A stretch of 64,000 nt of DNA from Nitrosomonas sp. Nm84 (GTDB lineage Bacteria > Pseudomonadota > Gammaproteobacteria > Burkholderiales > Nitrosomonadaceae): assembly GCF_003201565.1 (NCBI RefSeq), contig NZ_QJJP01000015.1:21506-85505 (forward strand), given 5' to 3'. The notes beneath the pieces were generated by a model, which saw nothing but the letters and a program-made list of their open reading frames with translations, did no database searches and had not been told where the DNA came from. The position numbers and the translations under genes were made by a program. Shown in pieces: positions 21,779-31,466 of this stretch (its first letter is position 1; each line of letters opens with the position of its first letter).

Positions 21779-23251
21779 CTAATTTCCCGTACCACCCACT
21801 GTCAACCCATCGATGCGCAATGTGGGTTGTCCCACACCCACAGGCACACTCTGTCCATCCTTGCCACATGTTCCGACACCTGGATCAAGTAACATATCGT
21901 TCCCGATCATAGAAACTCGTGTCAGCACATCAGGGCCATTACCAATTAAAGTAGCCCCTTTAACAGGATAAGTAATTTTTCCATCTTCAATCATATAGGC
22001 TTCGGCCGCTGAAAAAACAAATTTCCCGCTGGTGATATCCACTTGTCCGCCACCAAAATTTGCGGCATACAAGCCATGCTTGACCGAAGCGATGATTTCT
22101 GCCGGATCCTTATCGCCATTCAGCATATAGGTATTCGTCATGCGCGGCATCGGTATATGCGCAAAAGACTCACGCCGACCATTACCGGTCACAGGAGAAT
22201 TCATTAATCGAGCATTTAGGCTGTCCTGCAAATAGCCCCTAAGTATGCCATCTTCTATCAACACAGTACATTGCGTCGGATTACCTTCGTCATCAATATG
22301 TAACGATCCACGCCTTTGCGGAATTGTTCCATCATCGACCACCGTGACACCGGGAGCTGCAACGCGCTCACCAATACGTCCTGAAAACGCTGAACTGCCT
22401 TTGCGGTTGAAATCCCCTTCCAGTCCATGACCTATTGCTTCATGCAACAATATCCCAGGCCAGCCACTCCCCAGAACAACCGTCATGGTACCTGCCGGCG
22501 CCGGGCGCGCATCCAAATTAATCACGGCTTGATGCACAGCTTTTTTTGCATAATCCTGCAAAATTTCATCGGTAAAATAAGCATAATTAAAGCGCCCGCC
22601 ACCACCGGCAACACCTTGTTCACGCCGACCATTTTCTTCCACGATCACCTGCAAGGACAACCGAACCAGTGGCCTCACATCAGCTGCAAGCAACCCATCA
22701 CTACGCGTTACCAGTACCACTTCATATTCACCGGCAAGCGATGCCACCACCTGAGTAACCCGCTGATCCAATTGTCGGGTATAGCGCTCGAGTTTTTCTA
22801 ACAAAGCCACTTTATCCGCATCTTTAAGACTTGCGATGGGGTCTTCCGGCAAATACAACTGTGTGTGGCGATCCACCGCATTATCTTTCATGACTTGCAC
22901 TGCAGGCATACCACCCCGATTGGCGATCGCCCGTGTTGCCTGAGCCGCCGATACCAGAGCTGGCATGCTAATGTCATCGGAATAAGCGAATCCGGTCTTT
23001 TCTCCACTAATCGCACGAACACCAACCCCTTGCTCGATATTGAAGCTACCAGATTTGACGATACCTTCTTCCAGCATCCAGCCTTCAGAGCGGCTGTACT
23101 GAAAATAAAGATCCGCATAATCGATTTTATGCGTGAGTATCTGATCCAACACGCGTTGTAATCCGGTTGCATCAATGTCATAGGGCGACAACAAGCAACG
23201 GTCGGCAATTGCATAAAAATCTTTATTTTCTGTCATCCATTCAATCGTCAT
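21779..23251 (-). CDS. tldD: Metalloprotease TldD
   Basis: 490 residues, usual length. TldD with TldE (PmbA) forms a heterodimeric zinc protease that processes unstructured peptides such as microcin B17 and CcdA. The zinc-binding HEAIGH motif is at about residues 270-275. Glycine-rich VGGTGN ends the protein. A second in-frame ATG lies five codons in. Located 74 bases after nit, a pairing common in Betaproteobacteria. tldE is not in the window. Confidence 0.93.
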   Translation of the reverse strand: MTIEWMTENKDFYAIADRCLLSPYDIDATGLQRVLDQILTHKIDYADLYFQYSRSEGWMLEEGIVKSGSFNIEQGVGVRAISGEKTGFAYSDDISMPALVSAAQATRAIANRGGMPAVQVMKDNAVDRHTQLYLPEDPIASLKDADKVALLEKLERYTRQLDQRVTQVVASLAGEYEVVLVTRSDGLLAADVRPLVRLSLQVIVEENGRREQGVAGGGGRFNYAYFTDEILQDYAKKAVHQAVINLDARPAPAGTMTVVLGSGWPGILLHEAIGHGLEGDFNRKGSSAFSGRIGERVAAPGVTVVDDGTIPQRRGSLHIDDEGNPTQCTVLIEDGILRGYLQDSLNARLMNSPVTGNGRRESFAHIPMPRMTNTYMLNGDKDPAEIIASVKHGLYAANFGGGQVDITSGKFVFSAAEAYMIEDGKITYPVKGATLIGNGPDVLTRVSMIGNDMLLDPGVGTCGKDGQSVPVGVGQPTLRIDGLTVGGTGN

Positions 23252-23325
23252 AATTATCCGGTCTTATTTTATCAGCAGATGATGCAGTCACGTAGAGAAT
23301 TATTATTTATTAACAAACGCTTAAC

Positions 23326-24189
23326 TTAACAGTATTGTAGGATTCGATGATTCAATGCGGGCAGATTTGTTCGCAAACTCGCCTGATACCCCGGATCAAG
23401 TGTCGCCACCACAGCGCCAGAGCCCCGTGGCAAACGCTCCATCACCACACCCCAAGGATCCACAATCATACTATCTCCGTTCGTTTCCCGTCCATTGACA
23501 TGGTACCCCCCCTGCCCGGGCGCTATCACATATGCCATATTTTCAACCGCACGTGCACGCACCAGGATCTCCCAATGCGCCTTGCCAGTAATTGCAGTAA
23601 ATGCCGCAGGTGCCAGAATAATATCAACATTATTCATCATACGGAATAACTCGGGGAAGCGCAGATCGTAACATATCGACAATCCGATACGACCAAATGG
23701 AGAGTCTACAGTGACAACCTCGCTTCCAGCCTTAATGGTTCTTTCTTCAGCATAGCATTCATCACCTAGCCGCAATCCAAACAAATGAATTTTGTCATAA
23801 CGCGCAACTTGTTCTCCGTTGTCCGCATATACCAAACAACTATTATAAATTTTATCCGATTCGGACGAAGCTAATGGCACCGATCCGCCCACCAGCCATA
23901 TCCCCAGGCGTTTTGCTGTATCACTGAGAAATTTCTGTATTTGCCCGTCACCCGGTTGTTCCTGAACAGTCAGCTTATCCGTGTCTTTCATTCCCATGAT
24001 GCAGAAATATTCAGGCAATACAACCAGTTCAGCTTTCTGAGAAACTGCATCTTCTATTAGGCGCGCTGCTTCCTCCAGATTTGCAGACACACTTGGGCCC
24101 GAAGCCATCTGAATGGCGGCAACACGAAAGCTTGCCCGTTTTTCATATTCAATCACCGGCTGATTATGTTTAGTGCTATCGTTCAACAT
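23326..24189 (-). CDS. Carbon-nitrogen hydrolase (Nit1/NIT2-like)
   Basis: 287 residues. The nitrilase-superfamily triad is complete: E60 (LPEYF), K133 (YDKIHLF) and C173 (SICYDLRFPE). The class with these flanks includes deaminated-glutathione amidases, a metabolite-repair activity that is the most likely role here. Upstream of tldD on the same strand and divergent from glnE. A yhdP-type gene often found between glnE and this pair in relatives is not present here. Confidence 0.88.
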   Translation of the reverse strand: MLNDSTKHNQPVIEYEKRASFRVAAIQMASGPSVSANLEEAARLIEDAVSQKAELVVLPEYFCIMGMKDTDKLTVQEQPGDGQIQKFLSDTAKRLGIWLVGGSVPLASSESDKIYNSCLVYADNGEQVARYDKIHLFGLRLGDECYAEERTIKAGSEVVTVDSPFGRIGLSICYDLRFPELFRMMNNVDIILAPAAFTAITGKAHWEILVRARAVENMAYVIAPGQGGYHVNGRETNGDSMIVDPWGVVMERLPRGSGAVVATLDPGYQASLRTNLPALNHRILQYC

Positions 24190-24436
24190 TATTCCACTAC
24201 TTTAATTTTCAAAATTTTGATAAGAAACCGCTTTGGTTTATTGATTATATACTGCAATTTATCAATATTATTATAAAGTTATGAAAAATCCCTATAAAAA
24301 ACAGGAGATATATTCAATACCAAACCGGATTCTAGCATCTACGCCGACATCGTTCTATTTTGATTTACAATAAATCTGATGTCAGCAAGCGCTGCCTTTG
24401 CTATTCTATGAAATTGAATTAACTGTCGAGCGCTCA

Positions 24437-27229
24437 ATGGTGCACACTACTGGTAACATGCCTGATTCGATTCTTGCCACTGTCTTGCCTTTCAGTCGCT
24501 ATATGCAGCGCATATTGGACAGCGAACCTGCGCGAAAAATGGCACTGCTCAAAGAACTGCAATTGCCTTTCCGCAAAGCCGCCATGCAGGCATTTCTGAA
24601 TTCTCAATCTGAACATATCACCACTGAAGAAATCCTACATAGCATGCTGCGCGACTTGCGCAAACAAGTCATGCTGCGATTAACCTTACGTGATATCAGT
24701 GGTCAGGCTGATTTATCGGAAGTCATGTCCAGCATGACCGAGCTCGCTGAAGTCACCATCAATTTTGCACTCAAGTACCATGAGAGCTGGTTAACACAAT
24801 CCAATCGCTTTGGGTCACCCAGGGGAGAACATAGTAACACCACCCAACATATGCTAGTTGTAGCCATGGGCAAACTGGGCGGCGGCGAACTCAATGTCTC
24901 TTCCGACGTCGACTTGATCTTTGTATACCCGGAAGATGGCGAGACCGATGGCAAAAAATCTATTTCAAACCATGAATTTTTTGCCCGTCTCGGCCGCAAA
25001 CTCATTGCCAGCCTGAACGATTACACGGTCGATGGCTATGTATTCCGTGTCGATATGCGCCTGCGTCCGCATGGAGAAAATAGTCCTTTGGCAATCAGTT
25101 TTCCCATGCTGGAAGAATATTTCATCAAACAGGGACGCGAATGGGAGCGTTATGCCTGGATCAAAGGTCGAGTCATCGCAGGACCGGGCGATGCCGAAAC
25201 CGAATCGATTCTCATGGAAAAAATTGTCAGACCCTTTGTGTTCCGCAAATATCTGGATTTTGGTGCGTATGAATCGATGCGGCGCTTACATGCGCAATTA
25301 CGCAAGGAAGTCGAACGCCGGGAGATGCACGACAACATCAAATTAGGTCCCGGCGGTATTCGTGAAATAGAATTTATTACGCAGGTTTTTCAGTTGATCC
25401 GCGGAGGTCGCGATGTCGATCTGTGTATTCGACCGACACTCAGCGTTCTAGAACGTTTACAAAAAAAACAACAGCTGCCGCAGCAAGCGGTTACGGACCT
25501 CACACAGGCCTATCACTTCCTGCGCAAACTGGAACACCGTCTGCAATATCTGGATGATCAGCAAACACAAACACTCCCTTTAAATCCAGCCGACCAAAGT
25601 CTGATCGCAACCGCGATGGACTTTCCAGATTACACAAGTTTTATGCAACAATTGGATGTACATCGCAAGAACGTAACACGTCAATTTGAGCTCATTTTTG
25701 CCACTCCCAGGAAATCACCCACCCACGACATGCTGGCTTATTTCTGGCAAGCTGAAACACAAGATATTTCACAGACAGAAGCAGCCGCCACACAGCTGAG
25801 CACCATGGGGTTTACCGAACCTGCAAAAATTTCAGAACGGTTACGGTTGTTTTATCACAGCACCGCCTATCACCAGCTACCCAAATCCAGTCAACAACAA
25901 ATCAACACACTGGTTCCGATGATGGTCGAGGCTGTTGCTGAATTACCACCCGTTGAGACTACACTGGAACGCACGTTGCAGTTACTCGAAAAGATCAGTT
26001 CGCAGACCTCCTATCTGGCACTCTTGCTGGAGCACCCTCATACATTACAACGTGTTGCAGAGCTCGTCAGCGTCAGCCAGTGGGCTAGTGACTATCTGGG
26101 GCGACACCCTATTCTATTAGATGAATTATTGCGCCATGACGCACCGCACCCTGTCCCGGACTGGAATGCACTCAGCAATGAATTGGTCTATCAGTTGAAT
26201 CATGTCGACAATCCCAAAAATGACGTGGTCGAATGGCAAATGGACGTTCTGCGGCACTTCCAGCACGCCCAAGTATTCCGCTTATTAGTCACCGATCTGG
26301 AAGGCTCGCTACTGCTCGAAACACTGAGCGATCACCTAACCGCACTGGCCGATCTGGTGCTGGATACCGTATTGAACCTCGCCTGGCTCGGCTTAAAAAA
26401 ACGCCACTGCGAGAAACCCGCGTTTGCCATCATCGGTTATGGCAAACTGGGAGGAAAAGAGCTCGGTTATGCATCCGATCTCGATATGATTTTTGTATAT
26501 GAAGATCATCATCCTGATGCTGCGGAGATTTACACCAAGCTCGGGCAAAGTATCAATGCATGGTTGACCCGCCACACTTCAGCAGGCTTATTGTACGAAA
26601 CGGATTTGCGCCTGCGCCCCAATGGTGCCGCCGGTTTATTGGTCAGTTCGATGGAAGCTTTTGCGCAATATCAGCATGAACAAGCTTGGGTTTGGGAACA
26701 TCAGGCATTAACTCGGGCGCGTTTCGTCGTGGGCGACAAACAAGTAGGAGAAGCTTTCGAAAACACCCGCAAAGAAATTTTGTGTAAGCCGCGCAATTTA
26801 ATCGAGCTCAAACAAGAAATTTTAAAAATGCGTGAAAAGATGCTGGATATTCATCCTAACCCAACCAATTTATTTGATATCAAGCACGACCGTGGCGGTA
26901 TAATTGATGTGGAATTCATTGTGCAATATCTGGTACTGGGCTACGCCAACCAATATCCACAATTAACCAGCAACATTGGCAACATTGCACTGCTAAAGCT
27001 GGCGGGTGAACTGGGACTCGTACCCGCTGAAGCCGCCACCAAAGCACGGACCGCCTACCGCGAATACCGTCGCCTGCAACACCGCCTAAGATTAGGCGGC
27101 GAGCCGGAATTGTCAGGCGCCACCGTTTCAAGAGACAAATCGCAAAAATTCGCACGTATCGCAGCCGACCGCTTGAGCAATGACCGCATGGCAGTATTGC
27201 AATTATGGGAAGAAGTTTTTCGGCTGTAG
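24437..27229 (+). CDS. glnE: Glutamine synthetase adenylyltransferase/adenylyl-removing enzyme
   Basis: About 930 residues from the ATG at 24437; an in-frame TTG 39 bases upstream is possible. GlnE adenylylates glutamine synthetase when nitrogen is plentiful and removes AMP when it is scarce, under PII control. Both nucleotidyltransferase domains are visible: an N-terminal one with GKLGGGELNVSSDVDLIF and a C-terminal one with GKLGGKELGYASDLDMIF, each followed by a helical GlnD_UR_UTase-like linker with GxxxIEF-type GGIREIEFI and GGIIDVEFI. No domain loss. Confidence 0.96.
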   Translation: MVHTTGNMPDSILATVLPFSRYMQRILDSEPARKMALLKELQLPFRKAAMQAFLNSQSEHITTEEILHSMLRDLRKQVMLRLTLRDISGQADLSEVMSSMTELAEVTINFALKYHESWLTQSNRFGSPRGEHSNTTQHMLVVAMGKLGGGELNVSSDVDLIFVYPEDGETDGKKSISNHEFFARLGRKLIASLNDYTVDGYVFRVDMRLRPHGENSPLAISFPMLEEYFIKQGREWERYAWIKGRVIAGPGDAETESILMEKIVRPFVFRKYLDFGAYESMRRLHAQLRKEVERREMHDNIKLGPGGIREIEFITQVFQLIRGGRDVDLCIRPTLSVLERLQKKQQLPQQAVTDLTQAYHFLRKLEHRLQYLDDQQTQTLPLNPADQSLIATAMDFPDYTSFMQQLDVHRKNVTRQFELIFATPRKSPTHDMLAYFWQAETQDISQTEAAATQLSTMGFTEPAKISERLRLFYHSTAYHQLPKSSQQQINTLVPMMVEAVAELPPVETTLERTLQLLEKISSQTSYLALLLEHPHTLQRVAELVSVSQWASDYLGRHPILLDELLRHDAPHPVPDWNALSNELVYQLNHVDNPKNDVVEWQMDVLRHFQHAQVFRLLVTDLEGSLLLETLSDHLTALADLVLDTVLNLAWLGLKKRHCEKPAFAIIGYGKLGGKELGYASDLDMIFVYEDHHPDAAEIYTKLGQSINAWLTRHTSAGLLYETDLRLRPNGAAGLLVSSMEAFAQYQHEQAWVWEHQALTRARFVVGDKQVGEAFENTRKEILCKPRNLIELKQEILKMREKMLDIHPNPTNLFDIKHDRGGIIDVEFIVQYLVLGYANQYPQLTSNIGNIALLKLAGELGLVPAEAATKARTAYREYRRLQHRLRLGGEPELSGATVSRDKSQKFARIAADRLSNDRMAVLQLWEEVFRL

Positions 27230-27477
27230 CCCTCGCAAAATTAATTTTTAAATATGCACCATGACATGCTAGAAGACCAGAGGACTCGATTTCTGTGATT
27301 ATTGATCCATTCTGCGTGCTAAAACAACAGGCCAAACCCTGCTTCGGTCTATTCGTAGAACCACAAAGTAGGACATCTTGCGAAATAATGTAGGACAAAT
27401 TGCAATATTGTACTAAATTTGTTTTGGATGTAACCGTTACCATCCCTGTTCTAGTAGAATTACTCAATAAGAAAAAT

Positions 27478-27493
27478 TGGCACAATTCCTGCT
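27478..27493 (+). promoter_or_regulatory. Sigma-54 promoter for the pilin gene
   Basis: TGGCACAATTCCTGCT has the sigma-54 layout exactly: GG at -24 and GC at -12 with ten bases between. It lies 53 bases before the pilin ATG. Type IV pilin genes are classically driven by RpoN with the PilS/PilR system. The remainder of the 317-base glnE-pilin gap shows no other clear feature. Confidence 0.85.
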
Positions 27494-27546
27494 GGCAACA
27501 TCACACACACTTGATGTGTCCAACTTAACTTTAAGGAGAATCACTC

Positions 27547-28029
27547 ATGCAAGCACAAAAAGGTTTTACGTTGATTGAATTAATGATCGTTGTCGCAATT
27601 ATTGGTATTTTGGCTGCTGTGGCGGTACCTGCATATCAAAACTATACTTTGAAAGCGCGATTTAGCGAAGTTGTTGCCGCAGGTTCGCCTTATAAATTAG
27701 CATTAGAAGTATGCGCACAAGACGGACGTTGTAATGCTGGCGGCACCTTTACTGCAATATCTGTTGCATCTGGAGTACCAGATGCCGCAGCAATTACTGC
27801 TGGCATTCCTGGTATTTCATCTTCAACGGCAGCTTCTCCATTCGACCCAGCTGGAGTAACTTTAGCAATAGCAGGCGGCGTAGCTACATTAACCCTTGTT
27901 CCAAGAGCAGTTAGCGGAATAGTTGTTGGAGATACCTATGTCTTGACAGGTACACTTCAAGCAGACGGAAAAATTACATGGGCAAGAACTGGCGGTTGCA
28001 CAACACGTGCTGCTGGTGCCATTTGCTAA
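27547..28029 (+). CDS. pilA: Type IV major pilin-like protein
   Basis: 160 residues. The type III leader MQAQKG is cut before F7; Glu at mature position 5 and the hydrophobic helix through [12 protein letters not shown] are canonical. The globular part has two cysteine pairs, VCAQDGRC in the middle and [12 protein letters not shown] at the very C-terminus, the latter like the pilin D-region. AAGGAG sits eight bases before the ATG, indicating strong translation. It stands alone with no assembly genes nearby. Confidence 0.93.
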   Translation: MQAQKGFTLIELMIVVAIIGILAAVAVPAYQNYTLKARFSEVVAAGSPYKLALEVCAQDGRCNAGGTFTAISVASGVPDAAAITAGIPGISSSTAASPFDPAGVTLAIAGGVATLTLVPRAVSGIVVGDTYVLTGTLQADGKITWARTGGCTTRAAGAIC

Positions 28030-28060
28030 TATAAATCTTATTCTTTGTTCTATCTAGCAC

Positions 28061-28133
28061 GTAGGTTGGACTGAACGAAGAGATGCCCAACACAAGCTCT
28101 GAACGTTGGGCTTCATTCCTCAACCCAACCTAC
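28061..28133. repeat. Long imperfect palindrome downstream of pilin
   Basis: Outer arms GTAGGTTGG (28061-28069) and CCAACCTAC (28125-28133) enclose inner arms GCCCAAC (28085-28091) and GTTGGGC (28105-28111). This two-step palindrome with no coding capacity resembles small dispersed intergenic palindromes found in many Proteobacteria. Only one copy was noticed in the window. Confidence 0.55.
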
Positions 28134-28153
28134 ATACTTAATGTTTTAACAAA

Positions 28154-28178
28154 AAACCGTCTCTAACCAAGGCGGTTT
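28154..28178 (+). terminator. Possible terminator of pilin transcript
   Basis: AAACCG (28154-28159) pairs with CGGTTT (28173-28178), followed by GCTATTTTG. The stem is short and the T-tract interrupted. It would end the pilin message after the palindrome at 28061-28133. Confidence 0.35.
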
Positions 28179-28241
28179 GCTATTTTGTTATGATTTGCGA
28201 TTGCACACAGCCCACGTAGGGTGCAATAATCATCGGACATT

Positions 28242-28577
28242 TCAATCAATACGTTTTGATTGAAAGCATTGATAAACACCGAAACTACGCCTTCCATCGA
28301 CAATTTCCGAAATGGGAACAATGGTATCGCCCCCCATCAGACCCGCTTCATTGCGCGCAAGATCCGCAAGTTCGCCGGTAACTTTCTCTGCATCACGGTC
28401 GAATATGATTTGATCGACAACTTTCGCATTCGCATTCCCCAACTTTTTGCAGGACTCGACTGCTTTGACCGATTGCACCAGGCGTACGCTCTCGCCTTTC
28501 GAAGTAACTTTAACCCACGTGCAGGAAGACAGTATTAAACTACCGCATATACATATGGCGATCAGGATTTTTTTCAT
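28242..28577 (-). CDS. DUF4156-type lipoprotein
   Basis: About 111 residues from the ATG at 28577 (GAGG eight bases upstream); a TTG two codons earlier is less likely. The signal peptide ends in the lipobox LILSSC, so the protein is lipidated. The short mature domain (VRLVQSVKAVESCKKLGNANAK) resembles DUF4156 lipoproteins of unknown function. Single gene, convergent with the pilin. The 263 bases upstream to 28840 show nothing recognisable. Confidence 0.7.
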   Translation of the reverse strand: MKKILIAICICGSLILSSCTWVKVTSKGESVRLVQSVKAVESCKKLGNANAKVVDQIIFDRDAEKVTGELADLARNEAGLMGGDTIVPISEIVDGRRSFGVYQCFQSKRID

Positions 28578-28840
28578 TACCAAGCCTCATTACTAATCAA
28601 ATTATCGATAAAATCATTGGTGTGTTCTATTTCTGATTCCGGGTTTTGCATTCAATGGTCATATGATATGCCAACGGGAACAGGATTTGAACAGGATGTT
28701 CACTGCTTGCACAAACACCAGCCAGCAATTGACTTAACCGGAGCAAACCGGTAAAAGCTTACTACGAGCCATGATAGAAATTGCATCATCAGCTCGGATC
28801 AGCTTCTGCTAGGCTAATGCCTTCACATTACTAACAATCC

Positions 28841-30604
28841 ATGGCAAACCTTCCCCCAAGCCCCCAAACCCGCTGGCAAGCCGTCAAAATGGCAGCCCGG
28901 TTTATCTCACCCTACAAACGCCAAGTCATCTACAGCTTGTTGGCTTTGTTATTCACAGCGACAATCACGTTGTCAATCGGACAAGGTATCCGCTTGCTGA
29001 TTGATCAAGGATTCGCGACACAATCGAAAGATCTGTTGAGTCAATATGTGGTGATATTTTTGCTGCTGGTGATTGCTCTAGCTATCGGCACGTTTACCCG
29101 CTATTACTGGGTTACGTGGTTGGGTGAGCGTGTCATTGCGGATATCCGCCGCACAGTATTCAACCATCTGATCCATTTGCATCCGGGCTTTTTCGAGGAA
29201 AACCGCAGTCTCGAAATTCAGTCGCGTCTGACCGCCGATATGACATTGCTGCAAACCGTGATCGGATCGTCCGTTTCATTCGCGCTACGCAACTTGATTA
29301 TGATGCTGGGCGGCATTATCTGGTTATTCATCACCAATGCAAAACTGACCGCACTGGTAACGATTTGTGTGCCACTGGTGGTCATTCCCATTTTGATCTA
29401 CGGTCGCCGGGTACGGCATCTGTCGCGACAAAGCCAGGACAGAATCGCTGCGGTAGGCGCGTATGTCGGCGAGGTACTCGGGCAAATTAAAACGGTACAA
29501 GCTTACAATCACCAATCCATCGACCAACGTATATTTCACGATCAAGTGGAAGAAGCTTTTGCGGTTGCCAAACAACGCACTACGCAGCGCGCACTACTCG
29601 TCACCATTGTCATCGTATTGGTGCTAGGTGCGGTAGGCCTGATGTTATGGGTGGGTGGCATTGATGTGATTGAAGGCCGCATCAGCGGTGGCGAATTGGC
29701 TGCTTTTATTTTCTATAGTGTCATTGTAGGTTCGGCTGTCGCTTCCATTTCGGAAGTTATCGGTGAGTTGCAACGTGCCGCCGGTGCCGCCGAACGGACG
29801 ATGGAATTATTACGGGCTCCCAATCTGATCCAGTCCCCAGCAACGCCTCAACCATTGCCTAAAGTATCTGGCAATATCGAGATTGATCAATTGTGCTTCG
29901 CTTATCCTTCCCGCCCCGACGTGCTTGCCATCAATGAACTGACACTCACCATCCGGGCCGGCGAAACGCTGGCGCTGGTAGGTCCTTCCGGTGCCGGCAA
30001 ATCAACGTTGTTTGATTTGCTGCTGCGCTTTTTTGATAGTCAATCCGGTTGCATCAAACTGGAAGGAATTGATATCCGACATCTGGATCTTTTTGCCTTA
30101 CGCCGGTGCTTTGCGCTGGTGTCACAGAATCCGGTGCTGTTTTTTGGCACCATCAGTGACAATCTGCGCTATGCTCGCCCTGACGCCACCGATGCCGAAG
30201 TGGAAGCGGCTGCTGAGGCCGCTTACGCGCACGATTTCATCTGTAAGCTGCCGCAAGGTTATCAAACGCACTTAGGCGATTCAGGGTTAGGATTATCAGG
30301 TGGACAAAAGCAACGATTGACCATCGCACGCGCCCTGTTGGCCGATGCACCGATTCTGTTGTTGGATGAAGCAACCAGCGCATTGGACGCGCAAAGTGAA
30401 CATTGGGTGCAACAAGCATTGCAGCGATTGATGCATAATCGCACGACATTGGTTATCGCCCATCGCCTGGCTACCGTACAATCCGCAGACCGGATTGCCG
30501 TGCTCGATCATGGCCATCTGGATGCACTGGGCACACATACCGAGTTACTGCAATCCAGTGCGCTGTATGCGCGCTTGGCTGCACTACAACTGCAACCGCA
30601 GTAG
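28841..30604 (+). CDS. ABC exporter, fused permease-ATPase (MsbA-related)
   Basis: 587 residues. Six transmembrane segments in residues 1-320 form an ABC type-1 exporter domain, followed by one nucleotide-binding domain with Walker A GPSGAGKST, the Q-loop LVSQNPVLFF, signature LSGGQKQRL and Walker B ILLLDEATSALD, then the H-loop IAHRLATV. Works as a homodimer exporting a lipid or drug. It faces the hopanoid genes convergently; a link to lipid export is attractive but not shown. No clear ribosome binding site precedes the ATG. Confidence 0.88.
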   Translation: MANLPPSPQTRWQAVKMAARFISPYKRQVIYSLLALLFTATITLSIGQGIRLLIDQGFATQSKDLLSQYVVIFLLLVIALAIGTFTRYYWVTWLGERVIADIRRTVFNHLIHLHPGFFEENRSLEIQSRLTADMTLLQTVIGSSVSFALRNLIMMLGGIIWLFITNAKLTALVTICVPLVVIPILIYGRRVRHLSRQSQDRIAAVGAYVGEVLGQIKTVQAYNHQSIDQRIFHDQVEEAFAVAKQRTTQRALLVTIVIVLVLGAVGLMLWVGGIDVIEGRISGGELAAFIFYSVIVGSAVASISEVIGELQRAAGAAERTMELLRAPNLIQSPATPQPLPKVSGNIEIDQLCFAYPSRPDVLAINELTLTIRAGETLALVGPSGAGKSTLFDLLLRFFDSQSGCIKLEGIDIRHLDLFALRRCFALVSQNPVLFFGTISDNLRYARPDATDAEVEAAAEAAYAHDFICKLPQGYQTHLGDSGLGLSGGQKQRLTIARALLADAPILLLDEATSALDAQSEHWVQQALQRLMHNRTTLVIAHRLATVQSADRIAVLDHGHLDALGTHTELLQSSALYARLAALQLQPQ

Positions 30605-30614
30605 CAGCTGAATT

Positions 30615-31337
30615 TTATACCGATCGATCGGCTGCTTGACTATCCAATCCGGCACCAGCCGATTGAATCACCCTTGACAGCGTTTTGCGTGCGGCACGCA
30701 TACCAACTCCCATCTGAAGCAGCGTATTCACATGGACTGAACGTTTAAGTAATAGCACGAGCAGGCACATTGAATTTACTCCTCCATCCGGATATACCGC
30801 ACTGAGAAGTGCTTGCGGCGGGGAAAATTGAAGTGGATCGATAATAGCGCGTACAGCGATAAAAGGAATACCTGCTGCTGCAGCAACTTCAGCAATAGCG
30901 CCGCTCTCCATATCCACCGCACAAGCACCTGTTGCTTGCGCCAAGTGCCGTTTTGCTTGTATATCCGTCAATGGCACTGCGCTGTTCGCCAGTATGCCGT
31001 TGACCACGACGATATCGGCCGGAAGCATTTGTTGTAGTCGATTGCGCCATACCGTGGTGATGGAAAACTGTTCTCCGACATGGATAATATCCGGAAGAAT
31101 CAGATCGCCCGGTTTCAAATTGGCATCCAATGCGCCGGCAACACCGAAACTCACCAATGCAGTAGCGCCATGCTGGCACAATCCCTCTGCCGCTGCCTGT
31201 GCTGCTTGTGCGCCCATGCCACTTAACCACAAAACCGCATGGTCGCTAACCTGCACCATTTCGTTGAATGGAATATGCGCTGATGAAACACAGCGGGCTT
31301 CAGCCCGCAACGCCGTCACCAGGCCGATTATATGCAT
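30615..31337 (-). CDS. hpnG: Hopanoid-associated phosphorylase
   Basis: About 240 residues from the ATG at 31337 (MHIIGLVTALRAEAR); the longer frame begins at a TTG without support. A nucleoside phosphorylase fold is seen, with SFGVAGALDANLKPGDLILP and VDMESGAIAEVAAAAGIPF. In hopanoid-producing bacteria HpnG removes adenine from adenosylhopane on the way to ribosylhopane and bacteriohopanetetrol. Its place directly downstream of shc supports this over MTA/SAH nucleosidase. Confidence 0.85.
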   Translation of the reverse strand: MHIIGLVTALRAEARCVSSAHIPFNEMVQVSDHAVLWLSGMGAQAAQAAAEGLCQHGATALVSFGVAGALDANLKPGDLILPDIIHVGEQFSITTVWRNRLQQMLPADIVVVNGILANSAVPLTDIQAKRHLAQATGACAVDMESGAIAEVAAAAGIPFIAVRAIIDPLQFSPPQALLSAVYPDGGVNSMCLLVLLLKRSVHVNTLLQMGVGMRAARKTLSRVIQSAGAGLDSQAADRSV

Positions 31338-31466
31338 ATTGTCAGGAATTTGTCGGACTTGAGCAATCGTAACGAACCAGCAGGATAGCGAGGACAAATT
31401 TTCACGATTCTGAGGCGCATAGCATGACTATGCAACAAGGAATCGAGGAAATACGAACTGCTACTC

